Shown: positions 8,027-17,217, numbered from the stretch's first letter. The stretch is 64,000 bases of DNA from Pseudochelatococcus lubricantis (GCF_042432495.1 NZ_JBHLXC010000012.1:387226-451225); one strand, 5' to 3'. The notes: generated by a model from the letters alone, not told the origin. A program made the numbers and translations.

Positions 8027-9532
8027 CTACGGCGCTGGCGGCGTCACCCTATGGATGCTGAAGTTGGAGCAAGAGACCCAGTCGTTGTCGACGCCGTCCT
8101 CGCTGCCCGCCGAGAACCGATAACGATCCTCGAGGTCTCGTGACAATCTGTCATCGCGAGAACCATGAAGCACGGATTGGACCGATCGGCGAAGGGCCTC
8201 GAATGCGAGGAAATCGTCGAGATCGACCATTAGGAGATCCCTTGCCTCGATCGTCTGTTCTGGCAGCACTCTCGTATCGAGGAAGCGGAGGACTTGCTCG
8301 GGCTTCACGGTTATGCGCGCAAGATATTCGCGCTCAAGCTGCCGACGGAGCAGATCGATGGGCTCCGGCTCCACGATTGGCATGGCGGCAGAAACGATCG
8401 ATGCTCTCTCCCCGCGAGGCCGAGCGAGCAGGCCGAAGGAGAATGGACTTATCACTGCCTGCAGGGTTCCTGGCACTGACAACTCGACACGCGTGCTGCG
8501 GTTGGCGGCGACGATACGGTCTAAGTTCAGAATCGCGTCCTCGCTCCGTCGCAGATACGCCTCGGCGCGGCGACCGGCATATTTCACCGTGTTGCGGAGG
8601 CGGATCTCGAGGCGCGACCGATGCTGCTGGATGCGAAGGAACGCCTCGTCAATCTGAACGAGGACGCGCCTGATCCGCTGAAGATCGTCAAACACCAGGT
8701 CGCGCGCTTCGTCCCGCTGGCTAGCCAGCCGGGCGTCGCCATAGGCCGCAGCGAGGCTCTCGATGTCGGCAGGAGAATCCTCCAGCACCTGCAATGCATC
8801 CAAGATAGCGAATCGAAAGCGATATGGATGCGCGGTCGTCGAAATCGACGCGAAATCTTTGAGCAGGATCTGGCCGACGAACTCTTCAAAATAGTGCTGA
8901 AGCCGTTCGCTCAAATCTTGACTGGCCAATATTTGCCGATCGATCTCGCGGAGGGAGGAGAGCACGCTACGCAGGTAGCGCCCGAAGCCGACAGCGTCCT
9001 TCGCCGCCTTGTGAAGACCAAGAGCATTCTGACTGGCGCTGGCCTTCACCGCGTCGAGCGCATTCTTGACCTCGACGATCAGACCGCCAAGTTGTTCGCC
9101 GCTGCCTTGGCGAAGGCTGGAGAGAAATTCCGCCAACCGCATCGCCGCCGGCGGCATGTCGACCGTCACCCGCAGGCCATATCGGCTCTCCTCCAACCAG
9201 CCAGTCTCCAGCAATCGAGCATAGATGTGCCGAGCGCGCTCCATGGCCTCCACAGTGGCGCCTCGATCTCGACCAGCAGCCGCTCGTGGACGAAGGCGGC
9301 GTCCGCGAGTGGAGACTTCCTGAAGCACGACCAACGGACTTTCATCGTGCCAGAGTTTCGGTTTTTGCGCCAGAGCGTCGTAGACAACGCCAATAATCTC
9401 GCTACGTGTAGGAAACATCAGGTCTGCGCTGAAGCAATCATTGTAGATACGCATCAAGACTGCTTCGTAAAGGAGGCGATTTTCCCCGGCGAACAACATG
9501 AAGATGTTTTGGTTCAATACGCCAAATAGCAC
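8027..9532 (-). CDS. jetA: Wadjet kleisin-like subunit JetA
   Basis: A 501-residue JetA/MukF-like protein, the first gene of the leftward jetABCD operon. The family N-terminus appears as LFGVLNQNIFMLFAGENRLL, followed by a helical middle region. The GTG at 9532 is preferred because AGGAGG lies five bases upstream and the JetA family starts at this motif; an upstream ATG at 9595 would add 21 residues with no clear ribosome-binding site. JetA bridges the JetC heads and binds JetB. With JetB, JetC and JetD present and intact the system looks complete (type I gene order). Confidence 0.92.
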   Translation of the reverse strand: MLFGVLNQNIFMLFAGENRLLYEAVLMRIYNDCFSADLMFPTRSEIIGVVYDALAQKPKLWHDESPLVVLQEVSTRGRRLRPRAAAGRDRGATVEAMERARHIYARLLETGWLEESRYGLRVTVDMPPAAMRLAEFLSSLRQGSGEQLGGLIVEVKNALDAVKASASQNALGLHKAAKDAVGFGRYLRSVLSSLREIDRQILASQDLSERLQHYFEEFVGQILLKDFASISTTAHPYRFRFAILDALQVLEDSPADIESLAAAYGDARLASQRDEARDLVFDDLQRIRRVLVQIDEAFLRIQQHRSRLEIRLRNTVKYAGRRAEAYLRRSEDAILNLDRIVAANRSTRVELSVPGTLQAVISPFSFGLLARPRGERASIVSAAMPIVEPEPIDLLRRQLEREYLARITVKPEQVLRFLDTRVLPEQTIEARDLLMVDLDDFLAFEALRRSVQSVLHGSRDDRLSRDLEDRYRFSAGSEDGVDNDWVSCSNFSIHRVTPPAP

Positions 9533-9697
9533 TACCTCCTCCTGCTCTTGCCTAACGCCAAGTACATTAGTCACTATTTTTGCAGTTGGAAGCAATCAAA
9601 ATCCCATAGCAGTCCACGCTTTTTGGATCTCGCTACATCGAACGGCATCATCGGCTCGCCCGGAATTCCTAGGAATCTCCTGCATAGAACCACTCTT

Positions 9698-12373
9698 TTA
9701 GAATTCACCGGACCCTGCCCGGTACCGGCCGTCAATAGCAACCCAGTGGCCGCTTTCCGCGTCCCGCCAGCCGTGGGGCCGTACCTCATCGAAGGCGCGC
9801 CGTGCAGCGCCAAGCTCGCGGCGCTGTTCCTCGGAATGCGCAAGGCCCTGATGCTTGGCCTCAAGAATCGCTTCGGAGGCGCGGGCATGACGGACGAGCG
9901 CCTGCCTGCGGGCGCGGCGCAAGGCGTTCTCTCGATCCTCGGCCGCACCGCCTGCCGGTGCTGCGGCCTCGCGCGGCCCGGCGTCCGCAATCGATCTTTC
10001 CCTTCTCGGCTGCTGCATGACCTCGCGGCCAGGCACAGCATTGTCGTGCTGGTGCAGACGGTCAAGCATGTCATCGACCGCATCGCGCAACCGTTCGGGC
10101 ACGAGCTTGCGCATGATCTCGGCGACACGGGCGCAGAAAGTGATGTCGCGCCGCTCGGCATAGTTCTGCGCCGGGTCGGCGCGCTCGTAATCCGTCGCCA
10201 TGTCCTTCGACCTGTCACGCGACAAGGTGTTGACGAGTTTGTCCCGGCTGGCGAAGTCGTCACTACCATAATGCAGGTCCATGCTGTCGCGGTGCCGGGA
10301 CAGGGCGACATACCTGCCGTGGGCGTCCATGCCGGGAGTCGCCAGCACATGGGTGCGGTCCACCGTCATGCCCTGCGCCTTACGGATGGTCGCCGCATAG
10401 CCGTGGTCGATGCGGTCGTAATCCTTGAGGTCGAAAGCGATGGAGCGGCCATCGTCGGTCTTCACGGTCATGCTCTGCGTGCTGATCTGTTCGATGGTGC
10501 CGAGCGTGCCGTTCTTCACGCCAAGCCCGCGTTCGTTTTGCAGGAACATGATGCGATCCCCGGCGGCGAAGTTTCTAGCACCGCGCTCGACCGTGACGTG
10601 CATGTCCTCGCCCAGATCGCCGGCCTCCCGCATCCGGTCGCGTGCGGCCTCGTTGAGTTCCCGCACCTCGGCATTGGTGTGGGTGAGGATGATCCTGCTG
10701 CTGTCGGGTGCGGCCTGACGCTGACGGTCCCATCTGTCGATCAGATCGCCGCGCGCCTGCTCGCGGGATGCGGCCTCATGCACCATGTCGTGCGCGTCAT
10801 AGGCGTGGATCGCATGGCCCGTCCTGCCGGTCGCCAGATCGCGGGTGGCGTCACGCTGCCAGTCCTCGCGCTGGCGGCGGACCTCATGAATCTCTACCCC
10901 GCCATGACGCTCATGAATGGAACGGAAGGCCGCGCCGGCCTCGATGGATTGCAACTGCTGCGGATCGCCGACCAGCACGACCTTCGCACCGGCCTCGGCG
11001 GCATGGGACAGCACGCGCTCCAACTGCCGCGTGCCGACCATCCCCGCCTCGTCGATGACAAGCACATCGCGAGACGTGAGCATGTCACGGCCCTGTCCCC
11101 AGCCATGTTCCATACTGGCGATGGTGCGGGATGCGATGCCCGATCCACTTTCCAGATTCTCGGCGGCGATGCCGGAGAGCGCCACGCCGCGAACCTCATA
11201 GCCCGCCGCTTCCCAAGCCTCACGGGCAACCCCGAGCATGGCGCTCTTTCCCGTCCCGGCATAGCCGACGATAATGCCAAGGTCACGGCTATCAGTGACA
11301 TGCGCCAGCGCCTCGGCCTGCTCGCCCGACAGGACAAGACCGCGCTGTTCGGCGCGCGCAAGTGCGGCTTCCCTGTCCCTGTCGCCGATCTCATGCCGCT
11401 CCTTCTCGGCTATGAGTTCCGCCGCGCGGTGCAGGCGCTGTTCGGCCTCGATCATGTCGCGGGTGGTGAAGCGATCCTCGCCGCGTCCGTCCTGTCCAAG
11501 CTCGACCAGATCGGGCGAACCGCGCATCGCGCCCATGACCTCGTTGAACTGCTCGATACCGTCGCTGTGGCGATGCGCGAACATCGCCATGTCGCGGCGC
11601 GTGAAGGTCGATTGCTGCTGCGTGATCGCGTCCAGTGCGATATCGGGATTGGCAATGATCCTGTCGCCGTTATTGCGGGCGATCTCGCGGTGCATGTCCG
11701 CACGGTCTGCGGCTTCGATGCCGTCTATCTCGATGCGCTGCGCGGGTGCGCCGATCTGGCTTTGCGGCTCAAGGCCGATGCTCTGCGCCTCAAGGCTGCG
11801 ATGGTCGATCCTTGCGTCTATGTCGAGTTCGGCAAGGCGCTCGTTGACATGCTCGGCCCATCGTTCGCGCCAGCGCTCGACCATCTCCGTGCGGTTCCAG
11901 TCCCGCACCTTCTGGCCGAAACCGTTCTCGTCAACGGAGCGCATGGCGAGCATGACATGGGCGTGAGGCTTCGGCATCCCGCCCTCGCCGATGTCCCAAT
12001 GCACATTGAGGTCGGCAATCATGCCCTGATCGACAAATTCGGACTGTGCGAAGTCGCGGGCCAGTTCGATCCCCTCTGCCTGCGTCATCTCGCGCGGAAT
12101 GGCAAACTCGACCTCGCGGGCAAGCTGCGCGTCCTTGCGGACCTCGAACGCCTCTACATCGTTCCAGAGCCGTTCGCGGTCGCCAAGATGAACCGGCGCA
12201 TGTTCCGGCAACAGTACCTCGGAATGGACGACGCCGCGCTTGGCGGAAAAATCCTGCACGCGGTCGATGCGCTCGTCGCGCATCCGCGAAGCCGAGCGGT
12301 AGGCGGCGGACGCCACCGCACTGCTGCCGGCCTTGCGGCCGCTGACCTTGACGTGAAGATGATAGATCGCCAT
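9698..12373 (-). CDS. traA: Ti-type conjugative relaxase-helicase TraA
   Basis: An 891-residue MOB_Q-class relaxase of the Ti-plasmid TraA type. The N-terminal MobA/MobL domain begins MAIYHLHVKVSGRKAGSSA and holds the metal-binding histidines in HAHVMLAMR; the middle and C-terminal part is a RecD/TraI-like helicase with Walker A GYAGTGKSAML (about residue 368) and Walker B VLVIDEAGMVG. TraA nicks oriT and unwinds the transferred strand. ATG 12373 fits the family start; an upstream in-frame extension is not conserved in type. The protein is somewhat shorter than the classical Ti TraA, with a short C-terminal tail. It is divergent from traC and traD across the predicted oriT, as on Ti and related plasmids. 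Confidence 0.93.
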   Translation of the reverse strand: MAIYHLHVKVSGRKAGSSAVASAAYRSASRMRDERIDRVQDFSAKRGVVHSEVLLPEHAPVHLGDRERLWNDVEAFEVRKDAQLAREVEFAIPREMTQAEGIELARDFAQSEFVDQGMIADLNVHWDIGEGGMPKPHAHVMLAMRSVDENGFGQKVRDWNRTEMVERWRERWAEHVNERLAELDIDARIDHRSLEAQSIGLEPQSQIGAPAQRIEIDGIEAADRADMHREIARNNGDRIIANPDIALDAITQQQSTFTRRDMAMFAHRHSDGIEQFNEVMGAMRGSPDLVELGQDGRGEDRFTTRDMIEAEQRLHRAAELIAEKERHEIGDRDREAALARAEQRGLVLSGEQAEALAHVTDSRDLGIIVGYAGTGKSAMLGVAREAWEAAGYEVRGVALSGIAAENLESGSGIASRTIASMEHGWGQGRDMLTSRDVLVIDEAGMVGTRQLERVLSHAAEAGAKVVLVGDPQQLQSIEAGAAFRSIHERHGGVEIHEVRRQREDWQRDATRDLATGRTGHAIHAYDAHDMVHEAASREQARGDLIDRWDRQRQAAPDSSRIILTHTNAEVRELNEAARDRMREAGDLGEDMHVTVERGARNFAAGDRIMFLQNERGLGVKNGTLGTIEQISTQSMTVKTDDGRSIAFDLKDYDRIDHGYAATIRKAQGMTVDRTHVLATPGMDAHGRYVALSRHRDSMDLHYGSDDFASRDKLVNTLSRDRSKDMATDYERADPAQNYAERRDITFCARVAEIMRKLVPERLRDAVDDMLDRLHQHDNAVPGREVMQQPRRERSIADAGPREAAAPAGGAAEDRENALRRARRQALVRHARASEAILEAKHQGLAHSEEQRRELGAARRAFDEVRPHGWRDAESGHWVAIDGRYRAGSGEF

Positions 12374-12554
12374 CGCGATCAAGCATTGGCACGGAAAAGC
12401 GCACGTCGGAACGACGTATAAGCGCGCCCTCTCTCGAAAAAATCTCGGGATGGACCGGGCCGTTCCAGACCGTCCCGGCAACAATACTGTGTTCCGCCGT
12501 CTGCGCAACTATCCTCACCGCATCAACCACTTGCGATCGGGAAAGGACACGATC
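12374..12554. other. oriT: Predicted origin of transfer (oriT) between traA and traC
   Basis: The traA-traC gap contains ACGACGTATAAGCGCGCCCT at 12411-12430, which resembles the nic regions of Ti-type and IncQ plasmids (TATAA followed by a GCGCCCT block). The position between divergent traA and traC is the classical Ti oriT location. A C/G-rich inverted repeat (CCGGGCC with GTCCCGG) follows near 12456-12478. The nic site is inferred by similarity. Confidence 0.75.
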
Positions 12555-12881
12555 ATGCGCAAACCACGCGATTACGATGCGGAACTGAAGGCGCTGGAAG
12601 ACAAGGCGCGCGACCTGAGAACCCTCAAGGTGCAGCAGCTTGGCGAACTGGTGATCGCCACGGGGGCCGATGCGCTCACCGCCGACGAACTGGCCGGGGC
12701 GCTGGTCGTGCTGGCGGAAACCACCGATGCCGGAAAGAGGGACGCATGGGCCAAGCGCGGGGCTGCGTTCTTTCGCGGGAAATCACGGCGATCTGCGCCA
12801 ACGGCTGACCGCGACAACGGCGGCGCTCAACCGCAACCGGGCGGCGCGCAATCGCCATCAGGCGGCGCGGGCGCGGCATGA
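12555..12881 (+). CDS. traC: Conjugal transfer protein TraC
   Basis: A 108-residue protein starting at ATG 12555 after GGAAAGGA. The N-terminal half is a charged helix beginning MRKPRDYDAELKALEDKARD, followed by LGELVIATGADALTADELAG, the pattern of Ti-plasmid TraC, an oriT accessory protein. The C-terminal 35 residues are a low-complexity Gln/Gly/Pro/Ala tail (PQPGGAQSPSGG). It is immediately followed by traD (one base between stop and start). The role as a relaxosome accessory factor follows from the family. Confidence 0.8.
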   Translation: MRKPRDYDAELKALEDKARDLRTLKVQQLGELVIATGADALTADELAGALVVLAETTDAGKRDAWAKRGAAFFRGKSRRSAPTADRDNGGAQPQPGGAQSPSGGAGAA

Positions 12882-12882
12882 C

Positions 12883-13149
12883 ATGCGCACATGGCAGGTC
12901 GAACGCCGCAAGCGCACGCGCCACCTGATCGAACTCGGCGGCCTCGTCATAAAGGCGGGCATCGTGGACCTGACCGGCGATGACCGCGCCATCATCTACG
13001 GCGCGCTGCTCTGGATGGCTGACAAGCTTAAAAGCGAGCAAGGTGGGCAGGCTCGCAGCCAGTGGGCCGAAAAGGGGAAAGAGGCGTTCGAGGTGGAGCG
13101 TCCGGCAGGTCCGAACGACAAAACTCAACCGCAGCAGGATCGGGCGTGA
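12883..13149 (+). CDS. traD: Conjugal transfer protein TraD
   Basis: An 88-residue basic protein beginning MRTWQVERRKRTRHLIELGG; the segment LIELGGLVIKAGIVDLTGDD is the hallmark of the small Ti-type TraD. It overlaps nothing but follows traC at once, as expected of a traCD pair. On Ti plasmids traG (coupling protein) comes next; here no traG follows, so the transfer operon is truncated or rearranged. Relaxosome function is inferred from family and position. Confidence 0.8.
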   Translation: MRTWQVERRKRTRHLIELGGLVIKAGIVDLTGDDRAIIYGALLWMADKLKSEQGGQARSQWAEKGKEAFEVERPAGPNDKTQPQQDRA

Positions 13150-13639
13150 CCGATGGCGGGCGGCGCGGAGACCCCACATATCGCAGCGCTGCCCGCCATC
13201 GCGCGGCAACGCCGCGCAAAGACAACGAAGCGCAATATGCCCCCTTATCTCGTGGTGGCCCGTCATCGACGGCCAGTTCAGCCGTGAGGTCATGGGCGTC
13301 GTTCCGGCCGGATCGGTATCGTGGCAGTTGGGCGGCAAAGAGGTTGGGGCTGTAGTCCTTGGTGTACACCCTTGCTTTGCCGTTTAGCCTTTCTGTCGAG
13401 GTTGTCCTCGACGGACGCCTTGAGCGCGAGGATGACAATGGTGTGAAGTTTCAGCCTGATGCAGTGAGCCGGTGATCGAACGGCAGCTCGGGCAGCAGCC
13501 TTTCACTGTTGTACGCGGCGGCAGAATCGCCTCAGGACATCGCACGACAGCACGGTCATTCTGTTCGGTTTCGCCTCAAGAACACAAACTGGGATACGGA
13601 GCTACGCTACTCATTGACGAGTCTTGGAAAAAACGATAG
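13150..13639. other. Region downstream of traD without a recognisable gene
   Basis: About 490 bases where traG would be expected. Short open frames occur on both strands but none has family features. One frame ending near 13474 has a protein-like tail (DNGVKFQPDAVSR), possibly the end of a deleted gene. I see no transposase or hairpin that marks the breakpoint. Confidence 0.35.
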
Positions 13640-13661
13640 TTTTGGATGATAAAGTACAAAA
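13640..13661. promoter_or_regulatory. TetR-type operator upstream of the regulator gene
   Basis: TTTTGGA-8-TACAAAA, a 22-bp imperfect palindrome with the same arm length and spacing as the site at 14320-14341 before the MFS gene. It lies 18 bases before the tetR start, so the regulator probably represses itself. Confidence 0.6.
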
Positions 13662-13679
13662 CAAGGTGCACAGATCACA

Positions 13680-14282
13680 ATGGGACGGCCACGAGGTTTC
13701 GACGAGGCGGCGGTGCTCGACGCATCAGCTAGGCAGTTCAGGGTTCACGGGTTCGCAGACACGTCGACAGAGCAATTGTGCGAAGCTGCCGGCGTGAAGC
13801 GGAGCAGTCTGTACAACACCTTCATCTCGAAGGATGAGCTGTTCATTCGCGCTCTGGAGCGACACATCTCCGTCGCGCTCGATGCGCAGAAGGCGATCTT
13901 GACGGAAAACGCCTTGTCCGGCTGTGAGCGTCTCGCCGCCCTCTTTGATCTGATCCTTGAGGAGGAACGTTCTGCGAGGAAGAAGGGACATGCGGCCGGC
14001 TGCATGATCGTCGCCTCGCGGATGGCGCCCGGTATCGGCGACAGAGAGCCGCGCGTGCAGCGCATTCTTGATCGCTTCATGGACCGCCAGCTCTCCCTCG
14101 TGGCCGAGGCTGTCGCGTCGGGGCGGCTCGACGGGAGCTTGCGAAATGACCTCTCGCCGCGCGAGGCAGCGCTAACGGTGGTGTCGGCGATCTCGGGCAT
14201 CCGGGTTCTCTCGCAATCCGGCACGGGGGTCTCCAGCCTGCGCAAGGTCGCCGATCTCCATCTCGATTCACTTCGCGCGTAA
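13680..14282 (+). CDS. TetR/AcrR-family transcriptional repressor
   Basis: A 200-residue TetR-family protein. The N-terminal helix-turn-helix runs from MGRPRGFDEAAVLDASARQF to SSLYNTFISKDELF (residues 1-52). The C-terminal ligand domain is of the TetR_C type seen in regulators of small-molecule efflux. It precedes an MFS transporter and a PPOx-fold protein on the same strand, and palindromes of the same design flank the gene on both sides, so it most likely represses both itself and the transporter until the exported compound binds. The inducer cannot be read from the sequence. Confidence 0.88.
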   Translation: MGRPRGFDEAAVLDASARQFRVHGFADTSTEQLCEAAGVKRSSLYNTFISKDELFIRALERHISVALDAQKAILTENALSGCERLAALFDLILEEERSARKKGHAAGCMIVASRMAPGIGDREPRVQRILDRFMDRQLSLVAEAVASGRLDGSLRNDLSPREAALTVVSAISGIRVLSQSGTGVSSLRKVADLHLDSLRA

Positions 14283-14319
14283 GTCGCAGGGTCGCGTGAT
14301 CCCGCATTTTTTTACCATA

Positions 14320-14341
14320 TTTTGTACTATAAAATACAAAA
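14320..14341. promoter_or_regulatory. TetR-type operator upstream of the MFS gene
   Basis: TTTTGTA-8-TACAAAA, a 22-bp perfect inverted repeat, repeated in weaker form at 13640-13661. It lies 28 bases before the MFS start codon, overlapping the likely promoter. Confidence 0.65.
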
Positions 14342-14369
14342 AGCACAGCCTGAAAAAGAGGAGCCAACT

Positions 14370-15617
14370 ATGAAAAGACACCTGTTCCTGTTGGCGCTGA
14401 CCATCCTGATCGTGGTCGCAAGCGAGTTGCAAGTTCCGGCCATAATGCCCGAGATGGCTCGTGATCTTGGCGTGGATACCGGCAGGATCGGGCTGCTCGT
14501 CTCATTTTTCGCACTCGGCATGGCCCTAGGCGGGCCAGTGATCGCCTATGCGTTGCGCCATCTTCCACCCAAAAAAGCGCTACTCACGGTGGTCGCCGCC
14601 TACGCAATCCCGGAACTGCTCGTCCCTCTGGTGCACGATTGCTGGTGGGTCGCTCTTATGCGTGTCCTGACCGGGTGTCTCGCGGGGGCCGCAGTCGGAC
14701 TGTCCGTCGCCTACGCGGCCAGGCTTGCGCCGAGCCAGAGCAAGATCGGTGAGGCTGTCTCGATCGTCCTCAGCGGCATCATGGCTGGCATCGTCATCGG
14801 TCTTCCGGTGTCTCATTTCATCGCCAGCCGATGGAATTGGCAGGCAACATTCTACGTCCTCGGTGCGGCGGCATTTCTCTTTTTTCTTTTGAGTCTTCTG
14901 ACGCTCCCCGACAGAAGCGCGGCCTCTGCCGACGACAGTGCGCAGGACCTGCGCAATCTCAGACTGCCCAGGCTTTGGTCGCGCTATCTCGTGAGCTTCC
15001 TGACCATCGGTTCGGCATATGCAGCGTTCTCCTACTTCACACCACTTCTGGAACAGAACGCCGGTTTCAGCACGGATGCGACCACGCTGATACTTCTTGC
15101 CTACGGACTGTGTTCGCTCGTCGGGAATCTCATCGTCGGAAAGCTTGCTGACAATCATGCTGTCGGCGTGCTGCGCTTCGGCCACGCCTTGCTCTTCGTC
15201 TCGCTGGGCGTGCTCGCCATCGCCAGCGAGAGTCAGCCTCTGGTGCTCACGATGGTCCTGATCGTGGGCCTTGCCGGGGTCACGATGAACCCGCCGCTGG
15301 TCACCCGCGTCGTGGAGATCGGGGGCAGCGGGAACCTCGTCGCGACCGTCCACATGTCGGTCATCACGCTGGGCATCACCGTCGGCACCGCCGTAAGCGC
15401 AGGCACGATCAGCGCCTTCGGCGATGACCCCGCCGTTGCGATGTGGACCGGAAGCGTGTTCGCGCTGCTCGCGGCGGCAGCGCTCGCTTTCCAGACCGGG
15501 CGCAAACGAAGCACGGGGCCACTCAGGCTCACAAAGCAATCGCATGAGGACGGGCAAGCACGGCTGGAGATGACATGGCTTTTGGTTTTCTGGAAGTGGC
15601 AGTGGCCCCTGCTGTAA
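14370..15617 (+). CDS. MFS transporter, AraJ/DHA1-like
   Basis: A 415-residue inner-membrane transporter with about 12 hydrophobic segments. The N-terminus (MKRHLFLLALTILIVVASEL) leads into a first membrane helix, and VDTGRIGLLVSFFALGMALG is typical of the AraJ/CynX-like DHA1 group. ATG 14370 is chosen because it follows GAGGAG; an in-frame start at 14322 lies within the operator. The last 43 bases overlap the PPOx gene. It is likely a proton-coupled efflux pump for the ligand sensed by the adjacent TetR protein; substrate unknown. Confidence 0.85.
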   Translation: MKRHLFLLALTILIVVASELQVPAIMPEMARDLGVDTGRIGLLVSFFALGMALGGPVIAYALRHLPPKKALLTVVAAYAIPELLVPLVHDCWWVALMRVLTGCLAGAAVGLSVAYAARLAPSQSKIGEAVSIVLSGIMAGIVIGLPVSHFIASRWNWQATFYVLGAAAFLFFLLSLLTLPDRSAASADDSAQDLRNLRLPRLWSRYLVSFLTIGSAYAAFSYFTPLLEQNAGFSTDATTLILLAYGLCSLVGNLIVGKLADNHAVGVLRFGHALLFVSLGVLAIASESQPLVLTMVLIVGLAGVTMNPPLVTRVVEIGGSGNLVATVHMSVITLGITVGTAVSAGTISAFGDDPAVAMWTGSVFALLAAAALAFQTGRKRSTGPLRLTKQSHEDGQARLEMTWLLVFWKWQWPLL

Positions 15618-16216
15618 GGGCGGTGCAAGAAGCGCTCGGCGTGGCGCACATGTGGGAAAACTTCAAAGGCAGGCGCGAATTTTATCGCTTCACCGAAGCG
15701 GAGACTGCCTTTATCGCAGATCGGGACAGTTTCTACATGGCGACCACTTCCGAGACGAGCTGGCCCTATATCCAACATCGCGGAGGACCCCGAGGCTTCT
15801 TGAAGCTTCTGGACGACAGGACGTTGGCGTTCGCGGACTATCGGGGCAATTTTCAGTATCTCAGCATTGGCAATCTGTCCGCGAACAGCAAAGCCTGCCT
15901 GTTTCTGATGGACTATCCGCGCCGAGCCCGGCTCAAGATGTACGTGCATGCAGACGTGATCGCTCTCGATGCCGACCCTGTCATAACTAAAAAGGTGCTC
16001 GATGGTGCCAACGGAAAGGTCGAGAGGATCATCCGGCTGCGTCTGCAAAACTTCGACTGGAATTGTCCTCAGCATATCGTCCCGCGCTTCACGGAAACGG
16101 AACTGGCCAGCGCCTTGCAACCCATCAGGCAGAGATTGAAGTCGCTAGAAGCAGAAAACGCTCAGTTACGGTCCCAACTGGCAGGCAAATCGTCGCCAGA
16201 TGCACATACACAATAA
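15575..16216 (+). CDS. Pyridoxamine 5'-phosphate oxidase-fold (split-barrel) protein
   Basis: A 213-residue protein of the PPOx/FMN split-barrel superfamily. The core includes the stretch FIADRDSFYMATTSETSWPY, then LLDDRTLAFADYRGNFQYLS and CLFLMDYPRRARLKMYVHAD. The C-terminus is a short coiled-coil-like helix (RLKSLEAENAQLRSQL). It starts inside the end of the MFS gene after GGAGATGAC, so it is the third member of a TetR-controlled operon. It may modify or detoxify the compound the pump exports; flavin or F420 binding is possible but not shown. Confidence 0.82.
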   Translation: MAFGFLEVAVAPAVRAVQEALGVAHMWENFKGRREFYRFTEAETAFIADRDSFYMATTSETSWPYIQHRGGPRGFLKLLDDRTLAFADYRGNFQYLSIGNLSANSKACLFLMDYPRRARLKMYVHADVIALDADPVITKKVLDGANGKVERIIRLRLQNFDWNCPQHIVPRFTETELASALQPIRQRLKSLEAENAQLRSQLAGKSSPDAHTQ

Positions 16217-16359
16217 AATGAAGATGGCATCATCACCTTTCCCACCGAGATCGGGAGTGCGGTTCATAGATCGAGCCGCGAGTGTCCGGGCCTAACGCGA
16301 TGCGGCGGCTATGGCATTCAGCACCGATGGTTGATCGCCAATAGATGGGAGGGCACGTC

Positions 16360-17172
16360 ATGTTGAGTATTGATTGGCGCGCGACATCGGCTTACGGCTA
16401 CGAAAAGGTCATTCTTCCTGCTGATTTCGCGTGGGAGTATCTTCGTCGTCATGAAGACTATCACTGCGACTTCCAGACCATTGCCCGCATAAAGGAACCG
16501 GACGCGGCTCAACTGGAAACATTCTCGCAGCGTTGGGGTTTGCGATTTCCCATGTGATCCCGAAACCCCACCTGACCGGCAATCTCTGTTTTGGATACCG
16601 AGCCTACAGCCGCGAGCCATTCAACTATCCCCGGTGCAGCATCGTGGCAGGGTGACGGGGCCTATATTACACTGGCGCATCTGTCCGGCTTCGAACTCCG
16701 CCCCGCGGCTGACGGATGGCACGGAATCTGGCAGGCCGATGGCATTGCGCATCAACTGTGGCTGCCGCGCTCCACTCCCGACGCAACGGCCTTCTACGGC
16801 ACGTTCTTGCCGTTGGATGCCTTCTACGAACTGCGATGCCATGCTGCGCGGCGGTTCTGGCGCTCCGTTGAAGGCCGCCGGCCGGGGCCGGAGTTTCGGA
16901 CCATGCCTGCCCAACTCCGCCAATGGCACATCTTGTCCCTGCGAGCCTTGGACGCCCGCCTGCACGGTGAGAGCTACCGCACCATCGCCAAAGTTCTTCT
17001 CGGATTCAGGGGCACGAAAGAGGATTGGGAAGTCGATCCGCGCAAGAACAAGGCCCGTCGTCTCGTCGCTTACGGCATCAAGATGATGCGCGGTGGCTAT
17101 CATCTCCTGCTGCACTATCCCATCAAAACGGCCGTTGAGCGCGCAGGGCTTCGGCATGGCCGAAACGGCTGA
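16360..17172 (+). pseudogene. DUF6499-DUF2285 gene broken by two frameshifts
   Basis: The first frame (16360-16557) begins MLSIDWRATSAYGYEKVILP and is a DUF6499 'transcriptional regulator-like' domain ending WGLRFPM. A second frame then reads CDPETPPDRQSLFWIPSLQP, and a third frame resumes at IPGAASWQGDGAYITLAHL and runs to 17172 as a DUF2285 domain. In intact relatives these three blocks form one protein of roughly 240-270 residues, common in integrative elements of alphaproteobacteria. Frame changes lie near 16550 and between about 16620 and 16635. A TTG start at 16591 could still express the DUF2285 part. The remnant suggests an ICE once occupied this site. Confidence 0.7.
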
Positions 17173-17197
17173 TATTCCGCCTGCTTCAAAACAGAAA

Positions 17198-17217
17198 AGG
17201 CCGCCCTCTGGCGGCCT
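17198..17217 (+). terminator. Hairpin AGGCCGCC-CTCT-GGCGGCCT
   Basis: A perfect 8-bp stem with a four-base loop 25 bases after the DUF2285 stop. No T run follows directly, so termination is plausible rather than certain. Confidence 0.5.

Noticed and set aside
9548..12421. A 957-codon open frame on the + strand across traA
   Set aside because: It is antisense to the relaxase-helicase, whose motifs are clear. The + frame has no domains and arises from the codon bias of a GC-rich gene.
12980..13387. A 135-codon + frame after traD as a truncated traG
   Set aside because: It lacks the N-terminal membrane helices and any TraG/VirD4 motif.
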